From assembly GCA_963822435.1 (NCBI GenBank), contig CAWGHN010000004.1, positions 558,001-622,000 of the forward strand: 64,000 nt of DNA, given 5' to 3'. This document shows, one piece after another, positions 8,252-16,622 of this stretch. A model generated the notes under the pieces. That model was not told where the DNA came from. It worked only from the letters and a program-made list of their open reading frames with translations, and made no database searches. Position numbers and translations under genes: made by a program. Origin of the DNA: JAUYQR01 sp963822435 (lineage in GTDB: Bacteria; Pseudomonadota; Alphaproteobacteria; Rhodobacterales; Rhodobacteraceae). Position 1 is the stretch's first letter. Every line of letters begins with the position of its first letter.

Positions 8252-8872
8252 TCAATCGGTTGGAGCGAGGAGCTTGCGAAACAGCGTGTCGAGGTAATCT
8301 TGCGCTTCGGCAAAGGGATCGTGCGCGCTGCCAAGGACGGCGCGCACTTGCACCTCGAAATCCGCGTAATGCTGGGTCAGCGCCCAGATCGAGAAGATCA
8401 GATGCACCGGGTTCACGCGCGCAATGCGGCCTTCGTCCATCCACCGGGTCAGGACAACGGCCTTTTCATCGACGAGGTGTTTCAGGTCGCCCTCGATGGC
8501 GTCGCGCATCCGGGGCGCGCCTTGCAGGATTTCCCCCGCGAAAAGCCGGCTTTCGCGGGGAAAGTCACGGGCAAGGTCCAGCTTGCGGCGAACGTAGCCG
8601 AGGATTTCCGCGACCGGATCGCCGCCTGGGTTCATCTTGCGCAACGGGTCAAGCCAGGTGTCCAGAAGCCCGGTCAGAAGCGCCTGATGCACTGCTTCCT
8701 TCGAGGGAAAGTAGTAAAGCAGGTTCGGCTTTGACAGCCCTGCGACCTCGGCGATCTGGTCAAGGGTCGCGCCGCGAAAGCCGTGGATCGAAAACACCTC
8801 CAGCGCCGCATCCAGAATCGTGTCGCGGTTCTTTTGCTGAATGCGGGTGCGGGGGCGGGCGGTCGGGGACAT
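8252..8872 (-). CDS. rutR: RutR-like TetR-family repressor
   Basis: 206 residues from ATG 8872. The N-terminal TetR helix-turn-helix reads TLDQIAEVAGLSKPNLLYYF, almost the same wording as E. coli RutR. The ligand domain keeps RutR-like segments ESRLFAGEILQGAP, DLKHLVDEKAVVL and the C-terminal HLIFSIWALTQHYADF. RutR senses uracil/thymine and represses pyrimidine-degradation genes. It is divergent from the transaminase gene, with a 112-bp spacer. A second RutR paralog lies at 11571-12218. Which of the two binds the operators at 12239-12288 cannot be decided from sequence. Confidence 0.85.
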   Translation of the reverse strand: MSPTARPRTRIQQKNRDTILDAALEVFSIHGFRGATLDQIAEVAGLSKPNLLYYFPSKEAVHQALLTGLLDTWLDPLRKMNPGGDPVAEILGYVRRKLDLARDFPRESRLFAGEILQGAPRMRDAIEGDLKHLVDEKAVVLTRWMDEGRIARVNPVHLIFSIWALTQHYADFEVQVRAVLGSAHDPFAEAQDYLDTLFRKLLAPTD

Positions 8873-8984
8873 CGGGCTTGACGCACCTTTTGCGAAGGGA
8901 GAAGGCTTGGCGCCAGGGACCTCATGGATAGCTTGGCCGCCGTCCAAAGGTCAAATCATTCGCCGCATGAAGGACCGTAAACCC

Positions 8985-10313
8985 ATGGCGCTCGATCGCA
9001 AACCCACCCCGAACGACCTTAATGCCTTCTGGATGCCGTTCACCGCGAACCGGCAGTTCAAGAAGAACCCGCGCATGTTTGTGGCGGCGAAGGACATGCA
9101 CTACACCACCAGTGACGGGCGGCAGGTGCTGGACGGCACGGCCGGGCTGTGGTGCTGCAACGCAGGCCATTGCCGGCCAAAGATCGTCGAGGCGATCCAG
9201 AAACAGGCGGCGGAACTGGACTATGCCCCGGCGTTCCAGATGGGGCATCCTGTGGCGTTCGAGTTGGCGAACCGGATCATCGACATCGCGCCGAAGGGGA
9301 TCGAGCATGTGTTCTACACCAATTCCGGTTCGGAAAGTGTGGAGACAGCGCTGAAGCTGGCCATCGCCTATCACCGGGCGCGGGGCGAAGGCACGCGGAC
9401 CCGGCTGATCGGGCGCGAGCGGGGCTATCACGGAGTGAACTTCGGCGGAATTTCGGTTGGTGGCATCGTCAACAACCGCAAGTTCTTTGGCACGCTGCTG
9501 GCGGGCGTCGACCATCTGCCGCACACCCACCTGCCGCACCTCAACGCCTTCACCAAGGGTCAGCCGGAACATGGCGCGAACCTGGCCGATGATCTGGAGC
9601 GGATCGTGGCGCTGCACGGGGCCGAGACGATTGCGGCGGTGATCGTGGAGCCGATGGCGGGGTCGACGGGCGTTCTGATGCCGCCGAAGGGATATCTGGA
9701 GAAGCTGCGCGCCATTACCAGGAAGCACGGCATCCTTTTGATCTTCGATGAGGTCATCACCGGGTTCGGGCGGCTTGGGTCGGCGTTTGCTGCCCAGCAT
9801 TTCGATGTGCTGCCGGACATGATGACGACGGCGAAGGGTCTGACCAACGGGGTGATCCCGATGGGCGCGGTTCTGACCACGGCCGAGGTGCACGACGCCT
9901 TCATGCAGGGGCCGGAGCATATGATCGAGCTGTTTCACGGCTACACCTATTCCGGCAACCCGATCGCGGCGGCCTGCGGGATCGCGACGCTGGAAGTCTA
10001 CAAGGAAGAGGGGCTGTTCGAGCGGGCGCGGGCACTGGAGGCATATTGGCAGGAGGCGATCCATTCGCTGCGGGGGCTGCCGCATGTGATCGATATCCGC
10101 AACATGGGGTTGATCGGTGCGGTGGAGCTGGAGGGCATTCCGGGTGAGCCGACGAAGCGGGCGTTCAGTGCCTTTCTGAAGGCCTATGAGAAGGGCATCC
10201 TGATCCGCACGACCGGGGATATCATCGCGATGAGCCCGCCTCTGATCATCTCGAAGGGGGAGATAGACCAGTTGATCGGGACGCTTGGTGATGTGCTGAA
10301 AACGCTGGAATGA
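8985..10313 (+). CDS. Omega-amino acid (beta-alanine)-pyruvate transaminase
   Basis: 442 residues from ATG 8985; an in-frame ATG at 8967 is possible but homologs start MALDRKPTPNDL. Class III PLP-dependent aminotransferase: NSGSESVETALKLA for cofactor phosphate binding (113-126), Asp255 in IFDEVITGFGR, and the Schiff-base Lys284 in TTAKGLTNG. The wording is that of omega-amino acid:pyruvate transaminases that convert beta-alanine to malonate semialdehyde. This is the step after N-carbamoyl-beta-alanine hydrolysis, which fits the neighbouring amidohydrolase and dihydropyrimidinase. It is divergently transcribed from the RutR-like gene, which probably regulates it. Confidence 0.93.
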   Translation: MALDRKPTPNDLNAFWMPFTANRQFKKNPRMFVAAKDMHYTTSDGRQVLDGTAGLWCCNAGHCRPKIVEAIQKQAAELDYAPAFQMGHPVAFELANRIIDIAPKGIEHVFYTNSGSESVETALKLAIAYHRARGEGTRTRLIGRERGYHGVNFGGISVGGIVNNRKFFGTLLAGVDHLPHTHLPHLNAFTKGQPEHGANLADDLERIVALHGAETIAAVIVEPMAGSTGVLMPPKGYLEKLRAITRKHGILLIFDEVITGFGRLGSAFAAQHFDVLPDMMTTAKGLTNGVIPMGAVLTTAEVHDAFMQGPEHMIELFHGYTYSGNPIAAACGIATLEVYKEEGLFERARALEAYWQEAIHSLRGLPHVIDIRNMGLIGAVELEGIPGEPTKRAFSAFLKAYEKGILIRTTGDIIAMSPPLIISKGEIDQLIGTLGDVLKTLE

Positions 10314-10317
10314 GGCG

Positions 10318-10334
10318 TGTCCCACGGTGGGACA
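10318..10334. repeat. Perfect hairpin just after the transaminase stop
   Basis: TGTCCCA-CGG-TGGGACA is a perfect inverted repeat starting 5 bases after the stop codon. No T tract follows. It could be a weak terminator/3' stabiliser for the transaminase, or an operator for the cupin gene 75 bases further on. Confidence 0.45.
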
Positions 10335-10407
10335 GTCAGGTAACGCGCTGATAATGCTATGTTTGGAATCTGGGTTCAGGATCCATTAGCAGTTGGGGGT
10401 TTTGGGA

Positions 10408-10692
10408 ATGCGACAGACCTGCACGGCGTCGGTACTGGTTGACGACGACCGGGTGCGTGTCACCCGGTTCGACTTTGCGCCGGGGGCCGAGACGGGGTGG
10501 CATCGGCACGGGCATGACTATGTGATCGTCGCGGTGACCGATTGCCCGATGCTGCTGGAAGAACCGGGCGGTGCCGAGCGGCGGGTCTTGGTGCCAGCAG
10601 GAACCGCGTATCGCCGGTCCGAGGGGGTGGAGCACAACGTAGTCAATGATGGCGCAGGTGTGATGAGCTTTGTCGAGATGGAGATGAAGTGA
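10408..10692 (+). CDS. Small cupin-domain protein
   Basis: 94 residues from ATG 10408. A single conserved cupin barrel: metal-site histidines in WHRHGHDYVIV and a later EHNVVN. Such short cupins bind a metal or small ligand in the cytoplasm; reaction and substrate cannot be inferred. It lies in the same direction after the transaminase, about 95 bp downstream, within the pyrimidine-catabolism region. An accessory role there is possible but unproven. Confidence 0.8.
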   Translation: MRQTCTASVLVDDDRVRVTRFDFAPGAETGWHRHGHDYVIVAVTDCPMLLEEPGGAERRVLVPAGTAYRRSEGVEHNVVNDGAGVMSFVEMEMK

Positions 10693-10996
10693 CGCAGGTC
10701 CTGCGGCGCGAACCCGACGGCCTTGGATCGGGACGTTTGGTCCAACGGGCAATCGGCCAAGACCGAACCCGCTGGATAAGGTTGATTTGAGCGCGCAGGG
10801 CGTCGGAGGACCAGACCATGCCGGTTGCAAGTCGTCGGCACGGGCGCTGATCGCAGCGTTGGTGGCGTTGCTGCTGCCATCCCTTGCGGCAGAGACGCAG
10901 ACCGCCGTGAAGGTCGCTTCGTCCTCACTAGGCCGGGGCGATCACGGTCAAGCTGCTGTCTGCCCACAATGAGCTTGTTCTTCAGCCGCCCAGTCT
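10693..10996. other. Spacer without a supported gene
   Basis: About 300 bases between the convergent cupin and UPF0303 genes. A 61-codon open frame at 10787-10972 has a hydrophobic stretch but no ribosome-binding site and no recognisable family. The motif CTTCAGCCGCC occurs twice, 15 bases apart, around 10981-11001. I see no RNA gene or mobile-element end; it could be the remains of a lost gene. Confidence 0.5.
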
Positions 10997-11455
10997 TCAG
11001 CCGCCGAGCATTGCCAAGATTGCGCGCACCACAAGCTGGTGATCTTCAACTTGCGGCAGGCCGGATACGGTGACCACCGCTACGACGCCGGCGCCCTTGA
11101 CCCGGATCGGCACCGCCCCGCCATTGTCGGCATGGTCGGACGGTGACAGGCCGTGCCGATCCAGAGCTTCGCCCTTGGCGCGGTTTCGGGTGCCGACCAG
11201 AAGCGAGGGTTCTTGAAACTTCAGCGCGGTATTCGACTTTCGCAGCGCCCAGAGGTCGTTCAACGGCGCCGAACCGGGCAGGCTGGCGTGAAAGAGCGTG
11301 CGGTTCGGAGTGCGGATGTCGATCACCACGGGCAACTTGTCCGCGCGCGCCAGTTCGACCAGCATCAACCCGAGGCGCAAGGCGGTGTCTTCGGTGAAGC
11401 GTGGGAAGACAAGGCGGGCGGCCTCGGCTTCCAGATAGGCGACATCGGGGGTCAT
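10997..11455 (-). CDS. UPF0303 / HbpS-GlcG-fold protein
   Basis: 152 residues from ATG 11455, chosen because AAGGAG lies 8 bases upstream; a TTG at 11497 extends the frame but has no such site. The sequence has the UPF0303 pattern: LARADKLPVVIDIRTPNRTLF, HASLPGSAPLNDLWALRKSN, then a glycine-rich GGAVPIRVKGAGVVAVVTVSG core shared with the heme-degrading HbpS/GlcG fold. The biochemical role of the family is unclear. It is convergent with the cupin gene and follows the second TetR gene on the same strand. Confidence 0.82.
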   Translation of the reverse strand: MTPDVAYLEAEAARLVFPRFTEDTALRLGLMLVELARADKLPVVIDIRTPNRTLFHASLPGSAPLNDLWALRKSNTALKFQEPSLLVGTRNRAKGEALDRHGLSPSDHADNGGAVPIRVKGAGVVAVVTVSGLPQVEDHQLVVRAILAMLGG

Positions 11456-11570
11456 CGGGTAGGCTCCTTGCGGAACGGGCGCGAGGGCGTCATTCAAAAT
11501 ACAGGCTCCAGATAATGTGGCGTCAGCATAGCGCCTTGCCGGGCCGCCGCAAGATCGGCGCGCCCGCGCA

Positions 11571-12218
11571 TCAGATCGCGCCGATGCCGCGCAGGATCAT
11601 CGCCTTGAGGTTGGCCTTCGCCTCGGCCCATTGCCGGTCGCTGAGGGGTTGGCCGTTGTTCAGGGTTTCGATCTGGTGGCCGAAATCGGCGTAGTGCTGG
11701 GTCGAGGCCCAGAGCATGTACAGCAGGTGACGCGGGTCGATCGGCGCCATGCGGCCTTCGTCGATCCAAGCCTGGATCACCGCGATGCGGCCGTTGGTCC
11801 AGTCGCGCAGCGTGGTTTCAAGGTAATCCTGGATCACCGGCGCGCCGTGCATCACCTCGGACGCCCAGACCTTCGATCCGTGCGGGTGGCGGCGCGAGAT
11901 GTCCATCTTGGCGTCGATATAGGCGCCGATGCCGGTGGCCGGGTCGGGCGCGTTGTCGAACGAGGCGGCGGCATCAAGCCAGATCTCGAAAATCTGGCGG
12001 ACGACGCGGCGGTAGAGATCTTCCTTGGTGGCGAAGTAATAATGCAGGTTGGCCTTCGGCAGGCCCGCCATGTCGGCGATAAGCTGCATCGTGGCACCAC
12101 CGAAACCCGCCTCGGCGAACACGCGTTCGGCGGCGTCGAGGATCAGGCGCTCGTTTTCGCGCCGGATATCCGTGCGACGGCCCGGCTTGATGCGTGAAAT
12201 CTGGGCGTCTGGTGGCAT
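11571..12218 (-). CDS. Second RutR-family TetR repressor
   Basis: 215 residues from ATG 12218. HTH segment TMQLIADMAGLPKANLHYYF; ligand domain with ASEVMHGAPVIQDYL and a C-terminal HLLYMLWASTQHYADF, which pairs closely with E. coli RutR. It is divergent from the N-carbamoyl amidohydrolase gene. The 124-bp intergenic region between them holds two copies of a RutR-type palindrome. The likely role is autorepression and control of pyrimidine (uracil/dihydrouracil) breakdown. It and the gene at 8252-8872 are paralogs that bracket the transaminase. Confidence 0.88.
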   Translation of the reverse strand: MPPDAQISRIKPGRRTDIRRENERLILDAAERVFAEAGFGGATMQLIADMAGLPKANLHYYFATKEDLYRRVVRQIFEIWLDAAASFDNAPDPATGIGAYIDAKMDISRRHPHGSKVWASEVMHGAPVIQDYLETTLRDWTNGRIAVIQAWIDEGRMAPIDPRHLLYMLWASTQHYADFGHQIETLNNGQPLSDRQWAEAKANLKAMILRGIGAI

Positions 12219-12238
12219 TCGCTCCCGTCACATTTTCG

Positions 12239-12254
12239 TTGACCGGTTGGTCAG
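12239..12254. promoter_or_regulatory. Putative RutR operator 1
   Basis: TTGACCGGTTGGTCAG: a perfect TGACC-N4-GGTCA inverted repeat 20 bp upstream of the TetR start. The E. coli RutR consensus I recall is TTGACCANNTGGTCAA; this site matches all but the last base and one inner base. Its location between a RutR paralog and a pyrimidine-catabolic gene supports the call. Confidence 0.75.
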
Positions 12255-12272
12255 GTTGTGGTGCGCTTCCCC

Positions 12273-12288
12273 TTGACCATACGGTCAG
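12273..12288. promoter_or_regulatory. Putative RutR operator 2
   Basis: TTGACCATACGGTCAG: second TGACC-N4-GGTCA repeat, 34 bp from the first (a little over three helical turns) and 55 bp before the amidohydrolase ATG. Its left half (TTGACCA) is identical to the RutR consensus half. Two sites on one face of the DNA would suit cooperative repression of both divergent genes. Confidence 0.75.
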
Positions 12289-12342
12289 GAAACGAGTCGC
12301 GGCAAGGGGCAGGATGGCCCCATCCGCTACGGGGAGCGCCAG

Positions 12343-13606
12343 ATGCCTGCCACCGCCAACAGTTTGGGGGACAACCTCAGGATCAATTCGCAGCGGCTGT
12401 GGGACAGCCTTGGGGAAATGGCGCTGATCGGGCCGGGCGTGGCGGGCGGCTGCAACCGCCAGACGCTGACCGATGCGGATAGCGAGGGGCGCCATCTGTT
12501 CCAGCGCTGGTGCGAGGCGGCGGGGATGACGATGGGCGTCGACACGATGGGCAACATGTTCGCCACGCGTCCGGGAACGGATGCAGGCGCATTGCCGGTG
12601 TATATGGGCAGCCATCTGGACACGCAGCCAACCGGCGGGCGCTATGACGGGGTGCTTGGTGTGCTGGGTGCGCTGGAGGTGGTGCGGACGCTGAACGATC
12701 TCGGTGTGAAGACGAAGCATCCGATCGTGGTGACGAACTGGACCAACGAGGAAGGCGCGCGGTTTGCCCCGGCGATGCTGTCGTCGGGCGTCTTCGCGGG
12801 CATCCACAGCGAGGCCTATGCCAAAAGCCGCCGCGACCCCGAAGGCAAGGCGTTCGGGGATGAACTGGCGCGGATCGGCTGGGTGGGCGACGAAAAGGTC
12901 GGCGCGCGCAAGATGCACGCGATGCTGGAGTTGCATATCGAGCAGGGGCCGATCCTGGAGGCCGAGGGCAAGGAGATCGGCGTTGTCACGCATGGGCAGG
13001 GGCTGTGGTGGCTGGAGATCACGCTGACCGGCAAGGACGCGCACACCGGATCGACGCCGATGCACCTGCGGGTGAATGCGGGCCTGGGCATGGCGCGGAT
13101 CACCGAGCGGGTGCATCAGATCGCGATGGCGCATCAGCCGAACGCGGTGGGGGCGGTGGGGCAGGTGTTCGTCCACCCGAACTCGCGCAATGTGATTCCG
13201 GGGAAGGTGGTGTTCACCGTCGATATCCGGTCGCCCGAACAGGGCAAGCTGGATGCGATGAAGGGCGAGGTGATGCGGGCGGCTGAGGCGGTGGCGAAGG
13301 AGTTGGGGTTGGGCTGCGCAGATCGAGGAGGTCGGGCATTTCGACCCGGTGACCTTCGATCCGGGGTTGGTGAAGATCGTTAGGGCGGCGGCAGAGAAGC
13401 TGGGCTATTCGCACATGGATATCGTGTCCGGGGCCGGCCACGACGCCTGCTGGATCAACCGCGTCGCGCCGACGGTGATGGTGATGTGCCCGTGCGTGGG
13501 GGGCCTCAGCCACAACGAGGCGGAGGAGATCAGCCCGGAATGGGCGGCGGCGGGGACGGATGTGCTGCTGCACGCGGTGCTTGAGGTGGCGGAGGTGGTG
13601 GGGTGA
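12343..13606 (+). pseudogene. N-carbamoyl amidohydrolase (beta-ureidopropionase type), frameshifted
   Basis: M20-family Zn amidase that would hydrolyse N-carbamoyl-beta-alanine (or allantoate-like substrates) after dihydropyrimidinase. Metal and substrate motifs are present: GSHLDTQPTGGRYDGVLG, TNEEGARF, LHIEQGP, GAGHDA and GGLSHNEAEE. The frame is broken at about 13311-13318. Reading stays perfect up to KELGLG, then a single extra T (about 13315) is needed to reach AQIEEVGHFDPVTFDPG in the +1 frame. Without correction the product stops at 346 residues and loses GAGHDA and the last metal ligand; corrected length is 420 residues. The following gene starts inside its stop codon. Confidence 0.9.
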
Positions 13607-14121
13607 GTGTTTCGGGCGACTGGATTCCTACCGCCGCTTTCATTGAACACTACGTTCTTGAAGAGGCCCTTGGCCGAGACGTGTCGATCAAGAAGGCGTC
13701 GACTACCGTAGTTCCACGGTTCGGGCTCTCGTCAAATGGACCGTTCCTTCATCGCCAGACGCGATTGCTCGGAATGCTCTACACCCTGCTTGTTTTCCCG
13801 CGCGAACGTTGGAAGCGTGATGGGCTGATAGATGTTGTTGTTGAACGAGCTAGAGCCGACAACGAACTGTCTGCCGCAACAAAGAAATTGCTTAGCTTGG
13901 AGTTCATACGCTGCATTCGAAATGCCGTATCGCATGCTCGTATCGACTTCACAGATGACGCCATCACTTTTCGAGACGGCAAAACCGAAGAAAGCCTGAT
14001 TTTCGAAGTGACGCTTTCTATCCGTGAGGCAGTGAACCTTGTGCTGGTTCTGGGGCGTGCGTTCCATGAAAGCGCACAGGTAAAGGAAACTCTGGCGAAC
14101 GTCGGGAAAGGCAAACCATGA
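13603..14121 (+). CDS. Orphan protein with HEPN-like R-x4-H motif
   Basis: 172 residues from GTG 13603. Base composition is visibly lower in GC than both neighbours. The protein is mostly helical with FIRCIRNAVSHARIDF (about residues 103-118). RNAVSH fits the R-x4-6-H catalytic motif of HEPN ribonucleases, in a position (after the main helices) where HEPN proteins carry it. The rest does not match a family I can name. It is wedged between two catabolic genes, overlapping the upstream stop by 4 bases and the hydA start as ATGA. It was probably inserted by horizontal transfer and is translated with the operon. No cognate antitoxin (e.g. MNT nucleotidyltransferase) is adjacent. HEPN is an inference from one motif. 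Confidence 0.6.
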   Translation: MSVSGDWIPTAAFIEHYVLEEALGRDVSIKKASTTVVPRFGLSSNGPFLHRQTRLLGMLYTLLVFPRERWKRDGLIDVVVERARADNELSAATKKLLSLEFIRCIRNAVSHARIDFTDDAITFRDGKTEESLIFEVTLSIREAVNLVLVLGRAFHESAQVKETLANVGKGKP

Positions 14122-15569
14122 CCACTATCATCCGCAACGGCACCGTCGTCACCGCCGACCTCACCTACAAGGCCGATGTCCGCGTCGAGAACGGGGTGAT
14201 CACCGAGATCAGGCAGGGCCTTCAGGGCGGGACGGAGCTGGACGCGACCGGCTGCTATGTGATGCCCGGCGGGATTGATCCGCATACGCATCTGGAGATG
14301 CCCTTCATGGGCACCTATTCGGCGGATGATTTCGAGAGCGGCACGCGGGCGGCGCTGAGTGGCGGGACCACGATGGTTGTCGATTTCGTGCTGCCGGGGC
14401 AGGGGCAGGGGCTGATGGATGCGGCACAGATGTGGCACAACAAGTCGGGGCGGGCGACCTGCGATTATTCCTACCACATGGCGGTGACGTGGTGGGGGCA
14501 GAAGGTCTGGGACGACATGGCCGACAGCGTCAAGGCCGGGATGACCTCGTTCAAGCACTTCATGGCCTACAAGGGCGCGTTGATGGTGAACGACGACGAG
14601 ATGTTCCAGTCGTTCCGCCGGGTGGGCGATCTGGGTGGCCTTGCGATGGTGCATGCCGAGAACGGCGACGTGGTGGCGGAACTGACGGCGAAACTGCTGG
14701 CGGAGGGCAATACCGGGCCGGAAGCGCATGCCTATAGCCGCCCGCCCCAGGTTGAGGGCGAGGCGACCAACCGCGCAATCATGATTGCCGACATGGCGGG
14801 GGTGCCGCTTTATGTGGTGCATACCTCTTGCGAGGAGAGCCACGAGGCGATCCGGCGGGCGCGGATGCAGGGCAAGCGGGTCTGGGGCGAGCCGCTGATT
14901 CAGCACCTGACCCTGGACGAGAGCGAGTATTTCCACCCCGATTGGGACCATGCCGCGCGGCGCGTGATGTCGCCGCCGTTCCGGTCGAAAGCGCATCAGG
15001 ACAGCCTGTGGGCGGGGTTGCAGTCAGGCTCGTTGAGCGTGGTGGCGACGGATCACTGCGCCTTCACGACCGAGCAGAAGCGGTTCGGCGTGGGCAATTT
15101 TGCCAAGATCCCGAATGGCACCGGCGGGCTTGAGGATCGGATGCCGATGCTCTGGACCCACGGGGTGCGAACGGGGCGGTTGACGATGAACGAATTTGTT
15201 GCGGTTACGTCAACAAACATCGCCAAAATCCTGAACTGTTACCCGAAGAAGGGTGCAGTGCTGGTGGGCGCGGACGCCGATCTGGTGGTGTGGGACCCGG
15301 AGAAATCGAAGACGATCACGGCGTCAAAGCAGCAATCGTCGATTGATTACAACGTGTTCGAGGGCAAGGAGGTCACCGGGCTGCCGCGCTTTACGTTGAC
15401 GCGGGGGCAGGTGGCGATCCATGACGGCGAGGTGCGGACGCAGGAAGGCCACGGGACGTTCATTGCGCGCGAGGCGCGGCCGGCGGTGAACCGGGCGCTG
15501 AGCGCGTGGAAGGAACTGACCGCGCCGCGCCCGGTGCAGCGGACGGGCGTTCCCGCGACGGGAGTTTAA
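14118..15569 (+). CDS. hydA: Dihydropyrimidinase / D-hydantoinase
   Basis: 483 residues from ATG 14118 (ATGA overlap with the preceding gene). Amidohydrolase-superfamily enzyme that opens the ring of 5,6-dihydrouracil/dihydrothymine to N-carbamoyl-beta-amino acids. Visible metal-site features are His56 and His58 in GGIDPHTHLE, the carboxylated Lys in SFKHFMAYKG (K152 most likely), the VVHTSC strand, and the catalytic Asp in VVATDHCAF. Length and wording are typical. It works between a dihydropyrimidine dehydrogenase (not in this window) and the frameshifted amidohydrolase upstream. Confidence 0.95.
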   Translation: MTTIIRNGTVVTADLTYKADVRVENGVITEIRQGLQGGTELDATGCYVMPGGIDPHTHLEMPFMGTYSADDFESGTRAALSGGTTMVVDFVLPGQGQGLMDAAQMWHNKSGRATCDYSYHMAVTWWGQKVWDDMADSVKAGMTSFKHFMAYKGALMVNDDEMFQSFRRVGDLGGLAMVHAENGDVVAELTAKLLAEGNTGPEAHAYSRPPQVEGEATNRAIMIADMAGVPLYVVHTSCEESHEAIRRARMQGKRVWGEPLIQHLTLDESEYFHPDWDHAARRVMSPPFRSKAHQDSLWAGLQSGSLSVVATDHCAFTTEQKRFGVGNFAKIPNGTGGLEDRMPMLWTHGVRTGRLTMNEFVAVTSTNIAKILNCYPKKGAVLVGADADLVVWDPEKSKTITASKQQSSIDYNVFEGKEVTGLPRFTLTRGQVAIHDGEVRTQEGHGTFIAREARPAVNRALSAWKELTAPRPVQRTGVPATGV

Positions 15570-15712
15570 CGAGGGTTTGACGGGGGGTCAGGGTTCGCCT
15601 GTTCGGCCTCTTCGTCCTCGCTTTGCGGCGCGGCGAGGGTGATGATGGGGATGTCGAAGTAGACCTCGTCGAGGTCGTCGGGCGTGGGGGCGTAAGCGAG
15701 GGTCGTCTGCAT
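15566..15712 (-). CDS. Small acidic hypothetical protein (48 aa)
   Basis: ATG at 15710-15712 with CAGGA 5 bases upstream. The product begins MQTTLAYAPTPDDLDEVYFD, has a short hydrophobic patch (IPIITLAAP) and ends in an acidic, Pro-rich tail. The stop overlaps the last bases of hydA in convergent orientation. The good ribosome-binding site and protein-like composition suggest it is real, but it has no recognisable family and could be a chance frame. Confidence 0.5.
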   Translation of the reverse strand: MQTTLAYAPTPDDLDEVYFDIPIITLAAPQSEDEEAEQANPDPPSNPR

Positions 15713-15809
15713 GGCGGTCCTGCGGTTTTGTGGGTTAGGACGTGGGAAGGTCGGGGCGGCCGTTCAAGGCTGCCTGACGCGAGCAACGGATTTGTGAAGG
15801 GGCGGCCTT

Positions 15810-16613
15810 GTGAAGGATACGACCAACCTCGGGGGCGATCAGGCGGTGATCGAGGCGAAGGGGCTGAACCTTGTGTTCCAGACGGCGGATGGCCCGGTTC
15901 ATGCGCTGAAGGACGTGAACCTGACGGTGAACCGGGGCGAATTCGTCAGCTTCATCGGGCCGTCGGGCTGTGGCAAGACCACGTTCCTGCGCGCGATTGC
16001 GGCGTTGGAAACCCCGACCGGTGGCACGCTGACGGTGAACGGGATGACGCCGGATGCAGCACGGCAGGCGCGGGCTTACGGCTATGTCTTCCAGGCGGCG
16101 GGGCTGTATCCGTGGCGCACGATTGCGGGCAACATCAAGCTGCCCTTGGAGATCATGGGATTTTCGAAGGACGAGCAGGACAGCCGGGTGGCGCGGGTGC
16201 TCGATCTGGTGGAACTGGCGGGGTTCGGGAAGAAATATCCGTGGCAGTTGTCGGGCGGGATGCAGCAGCGGGCGTCGATTGCGCGGGCGCTGGCGTTTGA
16301 TGCGGACATCCTGCTGATGGATGAACCCTTCGGGGCGCTGGACGAGATCGTGCGCGACCGGTTGAACGAGGAAGTGCTGAAGCTGTGGGCGCGAACCGGA
16401 AAGACCATCGGCTTCGTGACCCATTCGATCCCCGAGGCGGTGTATCTGTCGACCAAGATCGTGGTGATGAGCCCGCGGCCGGGGCGGATCACCGATGTCA
16501 TCGACAGCCCCCTGCCGAAAGAGCGCCCCTTGGACATTCGTGACAGCCGGGCATTCATCGAGATTGCGCACCGGGTGCGGGAGGGCTTGCGGGCGGGGCA
16601 TTCGGATGAGTGA
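15810..16613 (+). CDS. ABC transporter ATPase (NitT/TauT type)
   Basis: 267 residues from GTG 15810. All nucleotide-binding motifs are present: Walker A GPSGCGKTT (50-58), Q-loop VFQ (93-95), signature LSGGMQQR (147-154), Walker B DILLMDEP (166-173) followed by the D-loop GALDE, and switch His in FVTHSIPEA. It powers the importer formed by the two permeases and the NMT1/THI5-like binding protein downstream. Placement after hydA suggests uptake of a pyrimidine or related compound. Confidence 0.93.
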   Translation: MKDTTNLGGDQAVIEAKGLNLVFQTADGPVHALKDVNLTVNRGEFVSFIGPSGCGKTTFLRAIAALETPTGGTLTVNGMTPDAARQARAYGYVFQAAGLYPWRTIAGNIKLPLEIMGFSKDEQDSRVARVLDLVELAGFGKKYPWQLSGGMQQRASIARALAFDADILLMDEPFGALDEIVRDRLNEEVLKLWARTGKTIGFVTHSIPEAVYLSTKIVVMSPRPGRITDVIDSPLPKERPLDIRDSRAFIEIAHRVREGLRAGHSDE

Positions 16614-16622
16614 GGTATCGGG

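Noticed and set aside
10787..10972. 61-codon frame in the cupin/UPF0303 gap
   Set aside because: Hydrophobic patch resembles a signal, but there is no binding site and no meaningful product.
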